A DNA stretch of 64,000 nt. It comes from Effrenium voratum (Eukaryota > Sar > Dinophyceae > Suessiales > Symbiodiniaceae). The stretch lies in NCBI GenBank assembly GCA_963377175.1, contig CAUJNA010001610.1, positions 1 through 64,000 on the forward strand. Direction: 5' to 3'. The notes beneath the pieces are model-generated. The model made no database searches, was not told the origin of the DNA, and saw nothing but the letters and a program-made list of their open reading frames with translations. This document shows, piece by piece, positions 29,757 through 39,723 of this stretch (the first letter of the stretch is position 1; each line of letters starts with the position of its first letter). The translations under genes were made by a program, and so were the position numbers.

Positions 29757-32443
29757 TCAGGTCCCACCGGGTTTCCCCTTTCTGCCCTTGCCACCCTGGT
29801 TCTCCTGTTTGCCAGTTGCTGGAGCCGCATCCTTCCCGCCTGACTTCATCATCGACTTGACCGATTTCTCCTTCATGTCGAGCATCAGGTCTTCCCGATC
29901 TGCCTTGATCTGATAGTCGATCAACGCCAATAAGAATTCATACGTCTTCTGAGGATGCTTGTCCGGTAGTCTATGGTAGGCATTGAGGCCGAACTCCATC
30001 TTCTTGCTCCCTTTGATCTTCCTGTAAAGGATGTCTCTGAGAGCCAGCTTACTGGGTCTGTCCTCGCTCCTCATCTTCAGCAGCAAATCATACCATTTGT
30101 TCCTGAACATGACCAAGTTCTTGTCGCCAGGAAAGTCAAGGTTGAATAAGTGCTCGATGTGGTAGACAAGATCCGTTCTATCGGAAGTTCTGAATGATTG
30201 CATAACTAATGCCACCAACTCTCGTCCCTTCACGATCACCCCTTGTTGATGTCGTAGTTCAGAGTGTCGTGTAGCATCGAGGTATACGTCCTTGGCTTCG
30301 TCAGGTGCTTGTTTCAGCATGTTCTGCATGCCCATGGCCATCTTAATATCTATCGTAGCAAATCTGTCGCCACCTGAATCGCTAAGCAAATCCAGGTCTG
30401 GGTTCAACCCAAGAGCCTGCTCCAGCCATTTCGTCCATGCGTCGGTATCTGGATCTGCACATGCGCTCAGAACATTCATCAGCAGTTGCATCTTCCAGGT
30501 GTCAAGTTGATGGATCTTTGGCCAGGCCGGAATAGATACTCTCTCGGCCTCTTTCCTCGAGATTCTCGGTCGATCATTCTTGATCTCTCGGTTATCTCTC
30601 GATCTCCTTCGTCTCCTCCGTGTCCGATCGTCTTCTTCCTCTTCTTCTTCCTCGTCTTCCTCATCTCCTTCGTCGTCGTCATCCTCATCCTCATCATCGG
30701 GTGGATCATCCGGAGGTCCTCCTCCGCCACCAGCGAGGCTCAACTGACGTCGACCCGCTCCCTGCCCATTCCCATTGGGCGGGAATCCACCGTAATCCAA
30801 TGGGGGAGTAGTACCGTTGTTTCCCCCCCCATCACCACCACCAGTCGTAGTAGTGGATTGTGGGACATGCCCAACAACCCCTTGCATCTGGGATAGGTGT
30901 ACATCGATCATTGGATCACCGAAAGACGGAAAGAGGATCGAACCTGGCATCAGCGACGAATTAGGGATTTGATTTGAAGACGATGACGGGACTGACCCAG
31001 CCACCTTCTTGTCTATCCTATTTGAATTAGCCTGGGTTCCTCCCTCAGCGCGTTTCACTACTGCTCGTTCACGATGTCCATCTTTGCTGCTGGAGGCTTC
31101 CTGTGTCTCCAGCTTCTTGTGTGCACGTAGTTCCTCGTTGTCAGCATCGAGTTGGCGTACAAAACTCTCTTCTTGCTTGAGCGTCGCCTCTCTTTCTTTC
31201 AGTTGTCTCTGAAGCTCATGCATCTCCTCGAGGTACTCATCGTACATTCCCTTAGCTGTCAATCTCCAGTACTCAGCCTCCTTCGACTTCTCGTCCATCG
31301 TGCACCGTTCCTCTTGTTTCTCTTCTTTGACCTGGGCTAACTCCAAGATCGCATCCTGACGATGACCACCTTCGACAGCAATCATCTGGTCCTTCATCGA
31401 CACGTCGGACTCATACTGTTTGACGATCTCTTCTTTTTCGCGAAGCAAGCAATCTGCTCTCTTCGATTCCTGTTCCGCAAATACTGTAACGTCATTCAGC
31501 CTCGCCATCAGCTGTTCCCTGGAGTCCTCCAAAGAGTACGTCTCGGGGCGCTTGACGAGTGCATGCTCCAACTGTGATTTCAGACTTTGGACCATCTCCT
31601 CCTCGTTGAACTTCTCGATAGATGTAGAAGATTCTATGCCTCTGATCTGTTGCTGATAAACTGATATCTGTTGTGAAGCCTCACGGTGTATCTGATTTGC
31701 ACGTATAGCTGATTCCTGCGCGGCCGACTTCTCGCTTGCCATGTAGGATTTCATCAATGCAATCTCCCGCTTCTGCTCCATGATAGTTCCTTCAGCTTGC
31801 CTCATCTGTTGCATTATAATATTCGACTCCATGTCTTTCTTCTCCCCGTACTGAAATGCGTTCATTTCCACCTTGCGCATCTGTTGGGCTTCTTCCTCAA
31901 ACTTGCGCCATGCCTCAGCCATGTGGTGTTGGTGGTGACTCACTAGATGTCCCGACTGCTTGCTGGCAATCTCGCATCGTCTTTCCAGCTCCTGGATCCG
32001 GATGGTGCTTCCATAGTCTTCTTGGTTAAGATTCGCCATTGCTGCCGACATTTCATCAAGTGTCTTCTGATATTCCCCGATCTCCACCTCCATCTTATTC
32101 TTCTCTTTGATCACGGCGCGAAAATCTGCACTGGTGGGTGATTTTGACTCCCACCCTTCGATGTCGATCTCACGCCCTTCTGCGACGTCCGTGGTGTCGC
32201 AGGCGAAGATGATGATCTTCTCGGTGGGGATTCTCTTTTCTTCGACTCCTGATGAACATCGATCTGCTTCCATGATCTTGTGGGAGTAGATATGTCGCTG
32301 AATAGCGCGGAACCTCCGCTCCCAGGTTCATCCTGTGAATCTGCAACCATATCCATCACCGCAGGAAGAGCCATCAATCCATTGGATCCCTCTGAGCTGC
32401 TGTTCCCAAAAGTTGCAGTACTTGGGCTCGCCGAAGACGCCAT
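29757..32443 (-). CDS. copia gag with long coiled coil
   Basis: The first ATG after the 5' LTR is at 32443 (MASSASPSTATFGNSSS). The signal shifts frame near 32270-32290 and then runs 838 codons from 32273. Most of the first 400 residues are charged heptad-like coiled coil (KEKNKMEVEIGEYQKTLDEM). A Gly/Pro-rich segment and a long Asp/Glu run follow (about 30610-30700), then an Arg-rich stretch and a gag capsid-like helical domain (PAWPKIHQLDTWKMQLL through YEFLLALIDYQIKADREDL). It ends in a Lys/Gly-rich basic tail. It would form the particle that packages the element RNA. The long coiled coil is unusual for copia gag, which is often about 300-400 residues in total. Confidence 0.85.
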
Positions 32444-32541
32444 TGTACTGTGTAGGTTATCGTTCCTTTATTGTCCCTGTACCCGCAATAAACCAGCTGT
32501 CTCCCAGTCCAGTGTAGAGCTTGTAGTTACGGCTGATAACC

Positions 32542-32889
32542 TGTCAAGAGACGGCAAGGTGACGTCCCGTGGGACGCTATGCACCGAACCCTCAAGCTGT
32601 AATACCAACCACGTAGAAAGGTGTATACGGACGATGCCGTTATAGCCGAACCCGTGTAAACGTTGTAAGGGAGAAGGAATGATAGTTACAACAGTGGTCC
32701 TGACCAATGCAGCGCAAGCAGTTGTTTTCGCTCTTAATGCCGATCACGTAGGTATGCAGTCACACATCAGATCTTGAACCTCAATTGTGTCTTGAGCCAA
32801 ATGGCGATCAATGGAACTTGGGAAGCAACACCAACAAGGACCTCAGAACAGCTACCCAATTTCGGCACGGGGCCTAGAGGGTTTTAACA
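32542..32889 (-). repeat. copia 5' LTR
   Basis: 348 bp, TG..CA ends in element orientation, about 97-98 percent identical to the LTR at 11274-11622. The gag ATG follows 98 bp downstream. Confidence 0.93.
32791..32805 (-). other. dinoflagellate spliced-leader-like sequence in the 5' LTR
   Basis: The same 15-mer as at 11524-11538 (minus strand GCCATTTGGCTCAAG), about 85 bp inside the upstream edge of the LTR and pointing toward gag. Confidence 0.5.
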
Positions 32890-32894
32890 GGGCA
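32890..32894. repeat. right 5-bp target duplication of the copia element
   Basis: GGGCA directly after the LTR, matching 11269-11273. Confidence 0.92.
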
Positions 32895-33374
32895 AAAGCC
32901 GACATCCACGAGAGGCTCAAAAAGAGCCATTTGTTGGGACATGCCATCAGGCACATGCACCGATGACGAGCCAGCAAGAGGCGCACCGTTCACACTCCAA
33001 CCATAATCTGGTGATAACGACATCCAGAAGGAATGCAAACCTGGAAGGCCATCTGCCGGGTGCTCATCACAGTCTTCACAATGACCAGGTGCAACAGCGT
33101 CGCACCAAGCACATGCAAAGGGTGTGCTGGGTATATACTTCGAAAGATGAACAACGTAATCCACCAAAGGCAATACAATCTCAAATCTGTAACCCACATG
33201 CCGAGCATGAACCCCACAGGTCAAGAATCGACTGCCCAAATGGAAACTGAAATCATCCAGATCATCACGGAAACATCGTGCAGAGGTACCATGCAAAAAC
33301 GAACCCGCAAACCCAAAACGCAAAACAGGACCAGACAAGGTGCGCCAGAACGCCAGCGTGGAACCTAGCCGCAC
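32895..33374 (-). CDS. LINE ORF2, N-terminal Cys/His-rich segment
   Basis: About 160 codons from ATG 33374 up to the copia insertion, where the frame continues directly into the sequence beyond 11268. A CAWCDAVAPGHCEDCDE cluster looks like a small zinc-binding motif. The following GLPGLHSFWMSL...FEPLVDV part is repeated in diverged form on the other side of the copia element (about 11040-11240), so ORF2 contains an internal tandem duplication. ORF1 ends 37 bp upstream. The function is unknown; a nucleic-acid-binding role before the endonuclease would be usual. Confidence 0.6.
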
Positions 33375-33410
33375 GAATAATGCAATTGGTCAAGCAAAAA
33401 CGACCCATAT

Positions 33411-36400
33411 TCACTTCGATGCGGACTCTTTGCGGGATCTCTTCACTTCGGCTTCAGGATCCTGTTGCTGAATAAGCAGCTCCTGCATGGATTGCATCAA
33501 GATACGGTTCTGAGAATCCAGCGCCTGCGTGAGCGACGTCGTGAAATTGGTTTCGATATGGGCTTTCATCTCGCAGAAACCGACCCGCACCTCGCCACGA
33601 AGCTTGCCGAATTCCTCTGCTACTGCAACCCCAGATTGATCAATCCTTTCACTCAAACCAGAGATCTGCTTCTGCATCTCGGCAAACTTGTCCTCATGCA
33701 AACGCAATGTCTTAGCGACCGGCCCCTCAGCACAAGATGAGGCTGCTGGCGCCGCACCAGAACTCTTAGTGGCCAAGCTCCTTGCCCATGGATCCGCAAC
33801 CTGTAGAGGATCAATTCCAGGCTGATTTCCAGAGAGGTCTTCAACCGGTTTCCATGATCCAGCAACCGCACAATTTGAGCTTTTGGGCGTCTCATCAAGC
33901 TTGGACAAGAGGACGGGTACGCCGTTGATGGATAGCATTCCGCCCGGCGGCGGCTGAGAGCCGACAAGCCATCCCTTCCGGACCCTCCGCAAGACCTTGG
34001 CATTCCACTTGATCGCCTCAATCCATGGCGTGATCTCACTGGGACCAATCGCAGGTGGGCCCCCTTGCAAAAGCCATCTCTCAGTGATGTCGAAAAACTT
34101 TGGGGCATCGGTACCCAGCTTAACCTTAGCCCATGCCTCCGGAAAATGAGACTCGCGCACCCGAACACCGAAAGTGCCTCGATTGTGAACCAAACCAAGG
34201 TGTGTAGGCAGAGAAACAGCCGTAGTGATCGCCCCATCCCGATCTTTACCATGCCAGATCACTCTCAAACCACTCAACTTCGCAGGCGGCGCCTCACCCT
34301 TCTGCTCACCCTTAGGCGACATGTATACCGGCTCCGAACCCAGCCCAGACAACCGAAGGGTAGCACTAGCAGCATCAATGGGCAGCCGAACAAAGACACT
34401 GAACGTAGTAGCATGCTTTGGCACACACGATTTTGCGCCCTGAGTCCAGGACCGCCCCCACACCTGCTGAACCGTATCAACTTCTGCTTCCTTCAAGATG
34501 GTCTTGACGGGGGACTCAAGTAATCTGCTCCACGCACCCGGTGACCAATCTCGTTGAAAGGCCTCAAATAAAAGAACAGCGGTCTCCGGGACAGTCACAT
34601 CAGTATTCGTGGGCCGTGCAACCCGAATCTTAGTCTGGCTAGCATGGATCAGGAAAAGCCGCATCAAACACGGACGAACACCATCAGAGATGGGAATCAC
34701 AACCTGCTCGGAGGACCAAGGCAATGCCGTCTCAACCTGCACTGTAGACAAAAAGGTATGTTCCGAAATGGATAGCGCATTCCCTGCGATAGCAAGCTCA
34801 CCGAAATTGTGAGGCATATCTAGCATCACACCTCGCTTGACGATAGACCAGCTTGTATGAACCGCGGCATGGCTGCCATCATCGTGCAAAAACAAACCAT
34901 CAGGGAAAGCGGCACGTTTCAAATCAATTCGGGCAGAGCGAAACTTGGCCTTGGGATCAGGCTGACCTTTGACGTCACGTTTGGCAGCACCTGAGACGGG
35001 CGGCCTCAAACGTGGCAACAAACCGGCAATGTCGCAGTCATGCTTGGACCCAACTGTGCAGAGGTCATCACATGCAGCGCGATCGTTTGACTGCATCACG
35101 GCGTGTACCACAACCTCATGCTTGGCTGCCTCAAAAAGCCGGTCAATGAGGTCGGATGAAGCCTTCGGCTCCGCACCTCTGCCAATGAGTAAGCCCATAG
35201 CCCGACCTTTGGCGCGCAGGATTGTGTCCGGCTTGAAACCGCCGCCGGTTCCACCCTTCGTCCTGAAATACACAGAAATGCAAGACTCATGATGCAGTCC
35301 TTGCGCCTCCAACGGAGCGTTCATGTTGATCCCACGGGGCCCAAAAGCAAGGTAAACATCATCTGTAACCTCAAGCCCTTGCATCCGGCAATGCTGCATG
35401 ATGATCCAACCTGGCGAGGATGGTTTTGCCTGCATAACAAAGGTACGCCCGGCCGGCAATTTGACCCAGAGCTGCCATCTTGCAGGTTGCATCAAATCCG
35501 CTGCAAGTCTCCCATCTGCATGTTTGACCACAGCGTCAAAGTGCACCACGCCAAAATCATTCTGAAGCTGTCTGATGGGTACGTTTGGAATTTCAGCACC
35601 TTCAAAGAAAATATCACAGTGAAGCCGGGTGCGCTGATGCATACTCAAGGCAATTTGGGGTGCTGTCGCATCACCATCAACCTGATCCTCACACACGCAG
35701 AGGCCATCTGACCACAGCCAGACCTTGGTAAAGGCACAGCTTGCTTTGGGCAGGGGACCAGTGCACCATCCCGGTCAGATACCTCCCAAGCGATGGTAGG
35801 CGAGATGGAGGGCATGGGCTCGATCGGATCATCTTTCACTCCTTGAGCAGCACGTTTGAGGCGAATCTGGAGCAAATCATGGGGAGCAACCCTAGACTCC
35901 CCGAAGGTGTGGTCGCCGCAAATCGCTCTGCAACCATGAAAAAACCCTGGCTCATCTCCCGGCATCAGATCAAATGGAACAATCTGCAGCAATGTGTCGA
36001 TCTTCATCCCACCATGAATCTGGACACAATGTCTGGCATCATCTGGGGTACGGACGAAGACAGAGAACCAGAATACCCCATCCTGGGGATCATGATCTCC
36101 ACCTGCACGGTGGCTCACTTCAGCTGGAATGCTGTGGACATCATGCGTGGCAGATCGGTCACATGCCTCAAGCGCATACTTGTAGTCGCAAATGCAAGGC
36201 TCATCCACACACTGCAAAATTGCTTTGATTGTGCAAGTACGGGCAGCAATCCAAACCTCAGGAAGGGCCCCACGCTCATCCTCGAAGCCGCAAATATGTA
36301 CCGGCGAAACCTGCGAAACAAGGGCCTTCAGGTCACCAAGCTTGGTCGACACCGGGCATGCAACTCTGATGCAGTCAGCTGCAATAAGCACAAAAACCCA

Positions 36401-36727
36401 AACAGAGTGCAATCCGTTGAAAACGGGTCGTGTCACAGCCTGGGGCCGGTGAACAACAATCCTGTCCTCACTGAATGTGATGCTGCAGTCGGTGGCCCGC
36501 GCTCTCTGAGACTCCCAGAATTTGATGAGCTGGTGGAACGGGAACCTGACATGTAGGCCACATGTGCCAAGGCAAAGAACAACAGCGACAAACAACGGTT
36601 GAAGGGCGTGGCCCTCTGCAATGCAGTTGCCAACCACATGGCACGACAGCTCATTGCTCCGGGGTAAGGAAATGCATCCACTCCAACCCATGCTGATGAG
36701 CAACTCAAGGCCGGTGAAAAACGCCCA
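33411..36727 (-). CDS. LINE ORF1, C-terminal part (end of methyltransferase, beta-rich region, coiled coil)
   Basis: The first codons complete the methyltransferase interrupted by the tyrosine-recombinase element: WAFFTGLELLISMGW and VVGNCIAEGHALQPL match the C-terminal motifs IX-X (GNxxxP-like). A segment around 36100-35850 (FWFSVFVRTPDDARHCVQIH ... APHDLLQIRLKR) resembles a ubiquitin-like beta-grasp pattern, and a related pattern recurs near 34400 (TTFSVFVRLPIDAASATLRL). This is only a resemblance. A frame change at about 35650-35700 leads to a 761-codon frame ending in a coiled coil (EDKFAEMQKQISGLSERIDQ) and a basic tail at the stop, 33411. ORF1 products of LINEs usually bind the element RNA and form trimers. 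The remainder is unrecognised. Confidence 0.65.
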
Positions 36728-36952
36728 GTATGCGGTCACCCGTGATAGCACATTAGTTCAGAGACAAAGAATGAAAAATTAAGATGCTTAATTTTTCATG
36801 CCCAAAAACTTTCCTTGAGCATTCCCTGAGCGATTGCAAACATGTTTTGCCTTGAGACTTGCCTTTGTCTGGATCGTGTTGACAATCCTCAGATGATGCA
36901 GCATGGGCTGAGGTGGGAGGGTTGTCCCCATCTTTTGGAGTTGGCGCCTTGT
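36728..36952 (+). repeat. split direct repeat A1
   Basis: Identical to 44560-44784 except one T/C difference near 36925. Starts GTATGCGGTCACCCGTGATA. Carries a perfect 13-bp hairpin at 36771-36799 (ATGAAAAATTAAG, loop ATG, CTTAATTTTTCAT). Confidence 0.93.
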
Positions 36953-37144
36953 GCCATGGGCTCGTGCCTTTCACGAGCAGCGGTTCAGCGACGTATTGTG
37001 CAGCGTTGGGCGCGTTTTCTTCGCCTTTTTCGCCGGATACGTTTCCGTCAACGCCTTTTTCATCATCTGGGTGTGCAATTACAGTTGTTGCAAACACCTT
37101 TGCTGAGGAGGCTGTCTCGGTTTTACACGCTGGACCGTTAGATT

Positions 37145-37777
37145 GTGTTTCGGGTAAAGGGGGGTTTTATGCCCTGGAGGAAAAGGACGACAAGGGTCAT
37201 AGATCCTCCTGTCGACATGGAAGATGGAAATGTTGCAGAATCTTCACATGGTGCTTCCTCAGGACCCGAGATGCATGGCCATGGGATTTTACATCAGTTC
37301 AGGTCGGGTCGCTCAGATGATGGCGATCCTGAGCTCATGGAGGCTTTTCCTGAAGAAGGGCGTCAACATATTGACTCTGGAGGGGACGAAGGTAATTCCG
37401 AGGAGGAACTGCTTTCACAAGATGACCATGTTCAAGAAGAGGGTTCTGACACAAGGACTCCTTGGAGTGTAATCGGGGAGTCTGTCAGTGAACCTCGAGG
37501 CGTTGCTGCTTTGTCAAGCTTCGACAACAAGGTCTTGTTCCAGAACGCTGTGATTGACAATGTAAGGACTTGCAATATTTCATTGCCCTGGGAGACGGGA
37601 GTGTTTGCGCAGATCTTTGATGGAAGTGATGCAGACCTGGTTCCAGGGATGCATGCAGTTTCCTTCCCTTTAGACGTGGCGTCTTTTGCCGAAGCATCTC
37701 TTCATGCAGATGGAGCTAAACAAACCTTTTCAGCAACGCCAGGCAAGCCGATTTTGCAAAGGCTTTCAGCTGCCTGA
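37145..37777 (+). CDS. acidic leader ORF of the tyrosine-recombinase element
   Basis: About 210 codons, rich in Glu, Asp and Ser (SGGDEGNSEEELLSQDDHV), with no recognised domain. Its last ~58 nt overlap the start of the recombinase frame, which has no early ATG. The two are therefore probably one protein separated by a frame change or a frameshift site. The start codon at 37145 is not firmly set. Confidence 0.5.
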   Translation: MFRVKGGFMPWRKRTTRVIDPPVDMEDGNVAESSHGASSGPEMHGHGILHQFRSGRSDDGDPELMEAFPEEGRQHIDSGGDEGNSEEELLSQDDHVQEEGSDTRTPWSVIGESVSEPRGVAALSSFDNKVLFQNAVIDNVRTCNISLPWETGVFAQIFDGSDADLVPGMHAVSFPLDVASFAEASLHADGAKQTFSATPGKPILQRLSAA

Positions 37778-38976
37778 GTGACACGTCGTTCGTGGAGGAG
37801 CGTTCACAACTATTTTCTGTGGGTGTCAGGAAGTGGTGGGTCATTATTGGCCGCAGCATGGACGCTTGTCAGACGGGACGTATCATCAGAGACTGCGGAG
37901 AAGGCGCAGACATGGAGTCGTATGCCTTGGAAACAATTGGTGCAATCGTGGGAACAAGATCGCCTCACACTGTGGTCAAACGTGCTAATTCTATTTTGGC
38001 TTTCCTCAGGTGGGGTGATGCGCAGCTTGGTGTCTGTAACCTTTTCAGTGAACCCAATATTTGGAAATACATTCAATGGTTGAGGACATCTGACTCAGGG
38101 CCTACATCCACTGCAAGCTTTGTGTCTGCTTTGAGATTTGCTCATTTCATCCTTGGGTTTGCAGATTCAATCAATGACTTGGTGAGCAGGAGGATAGCAG
38201 GTTTGAGCGAGCAGATTTTTGCAACGAAGAGACAATTGAAGCAGGCTGCCCCGCTCTCGGTGGAGCAAGTGAAATTTTTGCATTGTGTCCTGAAGGATGA
38301 GCATCAGCATGATATGGATCGCGCCAGTGCAGCCTATTTGCTTATTGCAATTTACGGCAGGTGTAGACATAGTGATCTGTGCTTTATTCAGGACGCTATT
38401 CCGGATTTTGGACCTGAAGGCGGTTTCCTGGAATTGCGGGCTACTGCTCACAAGACGGGCCGAACAGCGCAGCGGAAGGCTCAGCTTCTTCCGATTCTCA
38501 TTCCTGCTGTGGGGGTCACGGGCGAAATGTGGCTAGATGCTGCTGCTAGCGCTTTTCAAAGAGTTGGTTTGATTTTGGATGGAGAAGTGAACGGACCAAT
38601 CTTCAGGCCGCCAACCTCGGACTCTGTGGATGCCTTGTGCAGGCGTGGCCTTAAGTCTGGTGAGGCCACGAACCTACTTAGGGAGTTCCTTGCACTGAAC
38701 GCAGATGGTCGGGATCTCAATGCGATTTCATCACATTCGTGCAAAGCAACCGTCCTCAGTTGGAGTTCGAAGTTTGGGTTGGACGAGTACACCAGGTCTG
38801 TTCTAGGAAGACATGTTTCTGCTACAGTTTCAAGCTCGGCCTTGTACGCAAGGGATTTGTGCATTGAGCCGGTGAGGAAGTTGCAGGAGCTGATTAAGCA
38901 GATTGCTACAGGTGTTTTTCGCCCAGATGCGCCCATTTTTCGGTGCACCTACGAGTGTGGTACCAACACTGGTTGA
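37720..38976 (+). CDS. tyrosine recombinase of the element
   Basis: Helical N-terminal DNA-binding part (ALRFAHFILGFADSINDLV), then the catalytic domain: IYGRCRHSDLCF (first catalytic Arg), SHSCKATVLSW (His, with Lys where most family members have the second Arg), LGRHVSATV (second His) and ALYARD (nucleophile Tyr). The enzyme would join the circular cDNA to target DNA by strand exchange through a Tyr-DNA link. The substitution HxxR to HxxK may be a lineage trait and not damage, because the surrounding text is well preserved. The frame opens at 37720 after a TAA with no near ATG; the first in-frame ATG is about 37858. Confidence 0.82.
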   Translation, partial: TNLFSNARQADFAKAFSCLSDTSFVEERSQLFSVGVRKWWVIIGRSMDACQTGRIIRDCGEGADMESYALETIGAIVGTRSPHTVVKRANSILAFLRWGDAQLGVCNLFSEPNIWKYIQWLRTSDSGPTSTASFVSALRFAHFILGFADSINDLVSRRIAGLSEQIFATKRQLKQAAPLSVEQVKFLHCVLKDEHQHDMDRASAAYLLIAIYGRCRHSDLCFIQDAIPDFGPEGGFLELRATAHKTGRTAQRKAQLLPILIPAVGVTGEMWLDAAASAFQRVGLILDGEVNGPIFRPPTSDSVDALCRRGLKSGEATNLLREFLALNADGRDLNAISSHSCKATVLSWSSKFGLDEYTRSVLGRHVSATVSSSALYARDLCIEPVRKLQELIKQIATGVFRPDAPIFRCTYECGTNTG

Positions 38977-39346
38977 TGAACCGTGTGTGACCAAGGACGA
39001 GCCGGCTGATGAGCTTGAGAATGAATTCATTGTGATTTCTTCGGATGAGGATTCGACATCGGACTCATCCAGTTCGACAGGCTCGGATGGCAGCTCTAGC
39101 AACCCTGGATCTGAGGTGGGCCAGCCACTTGCGAAGATGCCTCGCCTGATTCCTGGTGATCCCAAAGTGGGCAAATGGTTTACACACAAGAAATCCAAGA
39201 TTTCACATTTCTGCCGCAACTTCGAGAGTCTGGTTTCGCCTGTTCGCCTTTTTGTTTGTGGCAAACGTTTGAATGATAATTACGAACCTGTCCTGCCGGG
39301 TAAAGAACCTTTGGACTGCATGATGTGTAGAAGGAGTGCCTTCTAG
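38903..39346 (+). CDS. C-terminal extension of the recombinase ORF in a shifted frame
   Basis: Overlaps the end of the recombinase frame by 74 nt. The coding signal moves into it near 38930 (FFGAPTSVVPTLVDE). It has a Ser/Asp/Glu-rich linker (ISSDEDSTSDSSSSTGSDG), then WFTHKKSKISHFC and a Cys-containing end (LFVCGKRLNDNY, LDCMMCRR) that could bind zinc. It is probably the true C-terminus of the recombinase protein, cut off in the sequence by a one-base shift. Confidence 0.5.
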   Translation: MLQVFFAQMRPFFGAPTSVVPTLVDEPCVTKDEPADELENEFIVISSDEDSTSDSSSSTGSDGSSSNPGSEVGQPLAKMPRLIPGDPKVGKWFTHKKSKISHFCRNFESLVSPVRLFVCGKRLNDNYEPVLPGKEPLDCMMCRRSAF

Positions 39347-39723
39347 CTGGAATGCCAGCTCAAGTGTCGATGGACACGGGCTATGTGGCCCATATGGAAG
39401 ATTGTGGAATGCCACAATCGTTGAATGTTTTTGTTGCAGACGTCCGTTTGCGGTAAAGAGGAAATGCTGCGATGGCAGCTATATGTTTCCTTCTGCGATG
39501 GCAGCATGTGTGTCAAGTGTGCTGCGATGGCAGTATACTTGATGGGGTCTCCCTGTGGAATCTGTTGGATTCCTTTCGCAGATGTGCGGCTCAAGTGTGA
39601 ACAGAATATTTTCTGTTGAGCTTGATTGTTTTGCAGGTTTGTAACTTGTGTGATGACCTTTGAGGTTACATGTTGGTGTTGGGTGCTAAACTTGAGTTGT
39701 TCCAACCTTTGCCGTAGTTTGAG
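39347..39723 (+). other. spacer between recombinase and gag
   Basis: 377 bp with no convincing gene. It contains three copies of CTGCGATGGCAG near 39467, 39492 and 39522. It may hold the start region of a second transcript, but nothing shows this directly. Confidence 0.5.

Larger units (their letters stand above)
11274..32889 (-). mobile_element. 21.6-kb copia LTR retrotransposon carrying a KptA-like ORF and satellite arrays
   Basis: Two ~349-bp LTRs with TG...CA ends, about 97-98 percent identical by eye, bound the element, with GGGCA duplicated outside. On the minus strand the order is LTR, gag, protease-integrase, RT-RNase H, methyltransferase-like domain, KptA-like region, ~4 kb of tandem repeats, polypurine tract, LTR. 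Protease-integrase-RT-RNase H is the copia order. At 21.6 kb it is several times a typical 5-kb copia element. The additions are the 3' coding extension (about 6.6 kb) and the arrays. The nearly identical LTRs and the uninterrupted 3,476-codon frame indicate a fairly recent insertion. Confidence 0.93.

Noticed and set aside
32520..32541. Primer binding site for initiator tRNA next to the copia 5' LTR
   Set aside because: GGTTATCAGCCG resembles the common TGGTATCAGAGC but is shifted by one base and mismatched; not enough to call.
35741..36556. 271-codon plus-strand frame opposite LINE ORF1
   Set aside because: The minus strand carries the methyltransferase end and continues the ORF1 frame; the plus frame has no domain.
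36842..37141. Small plus-strand frames inside repeat A1 and just after it
   Set aside because: Short, without recognisable content, and duplicated in A2 where the frame differs.
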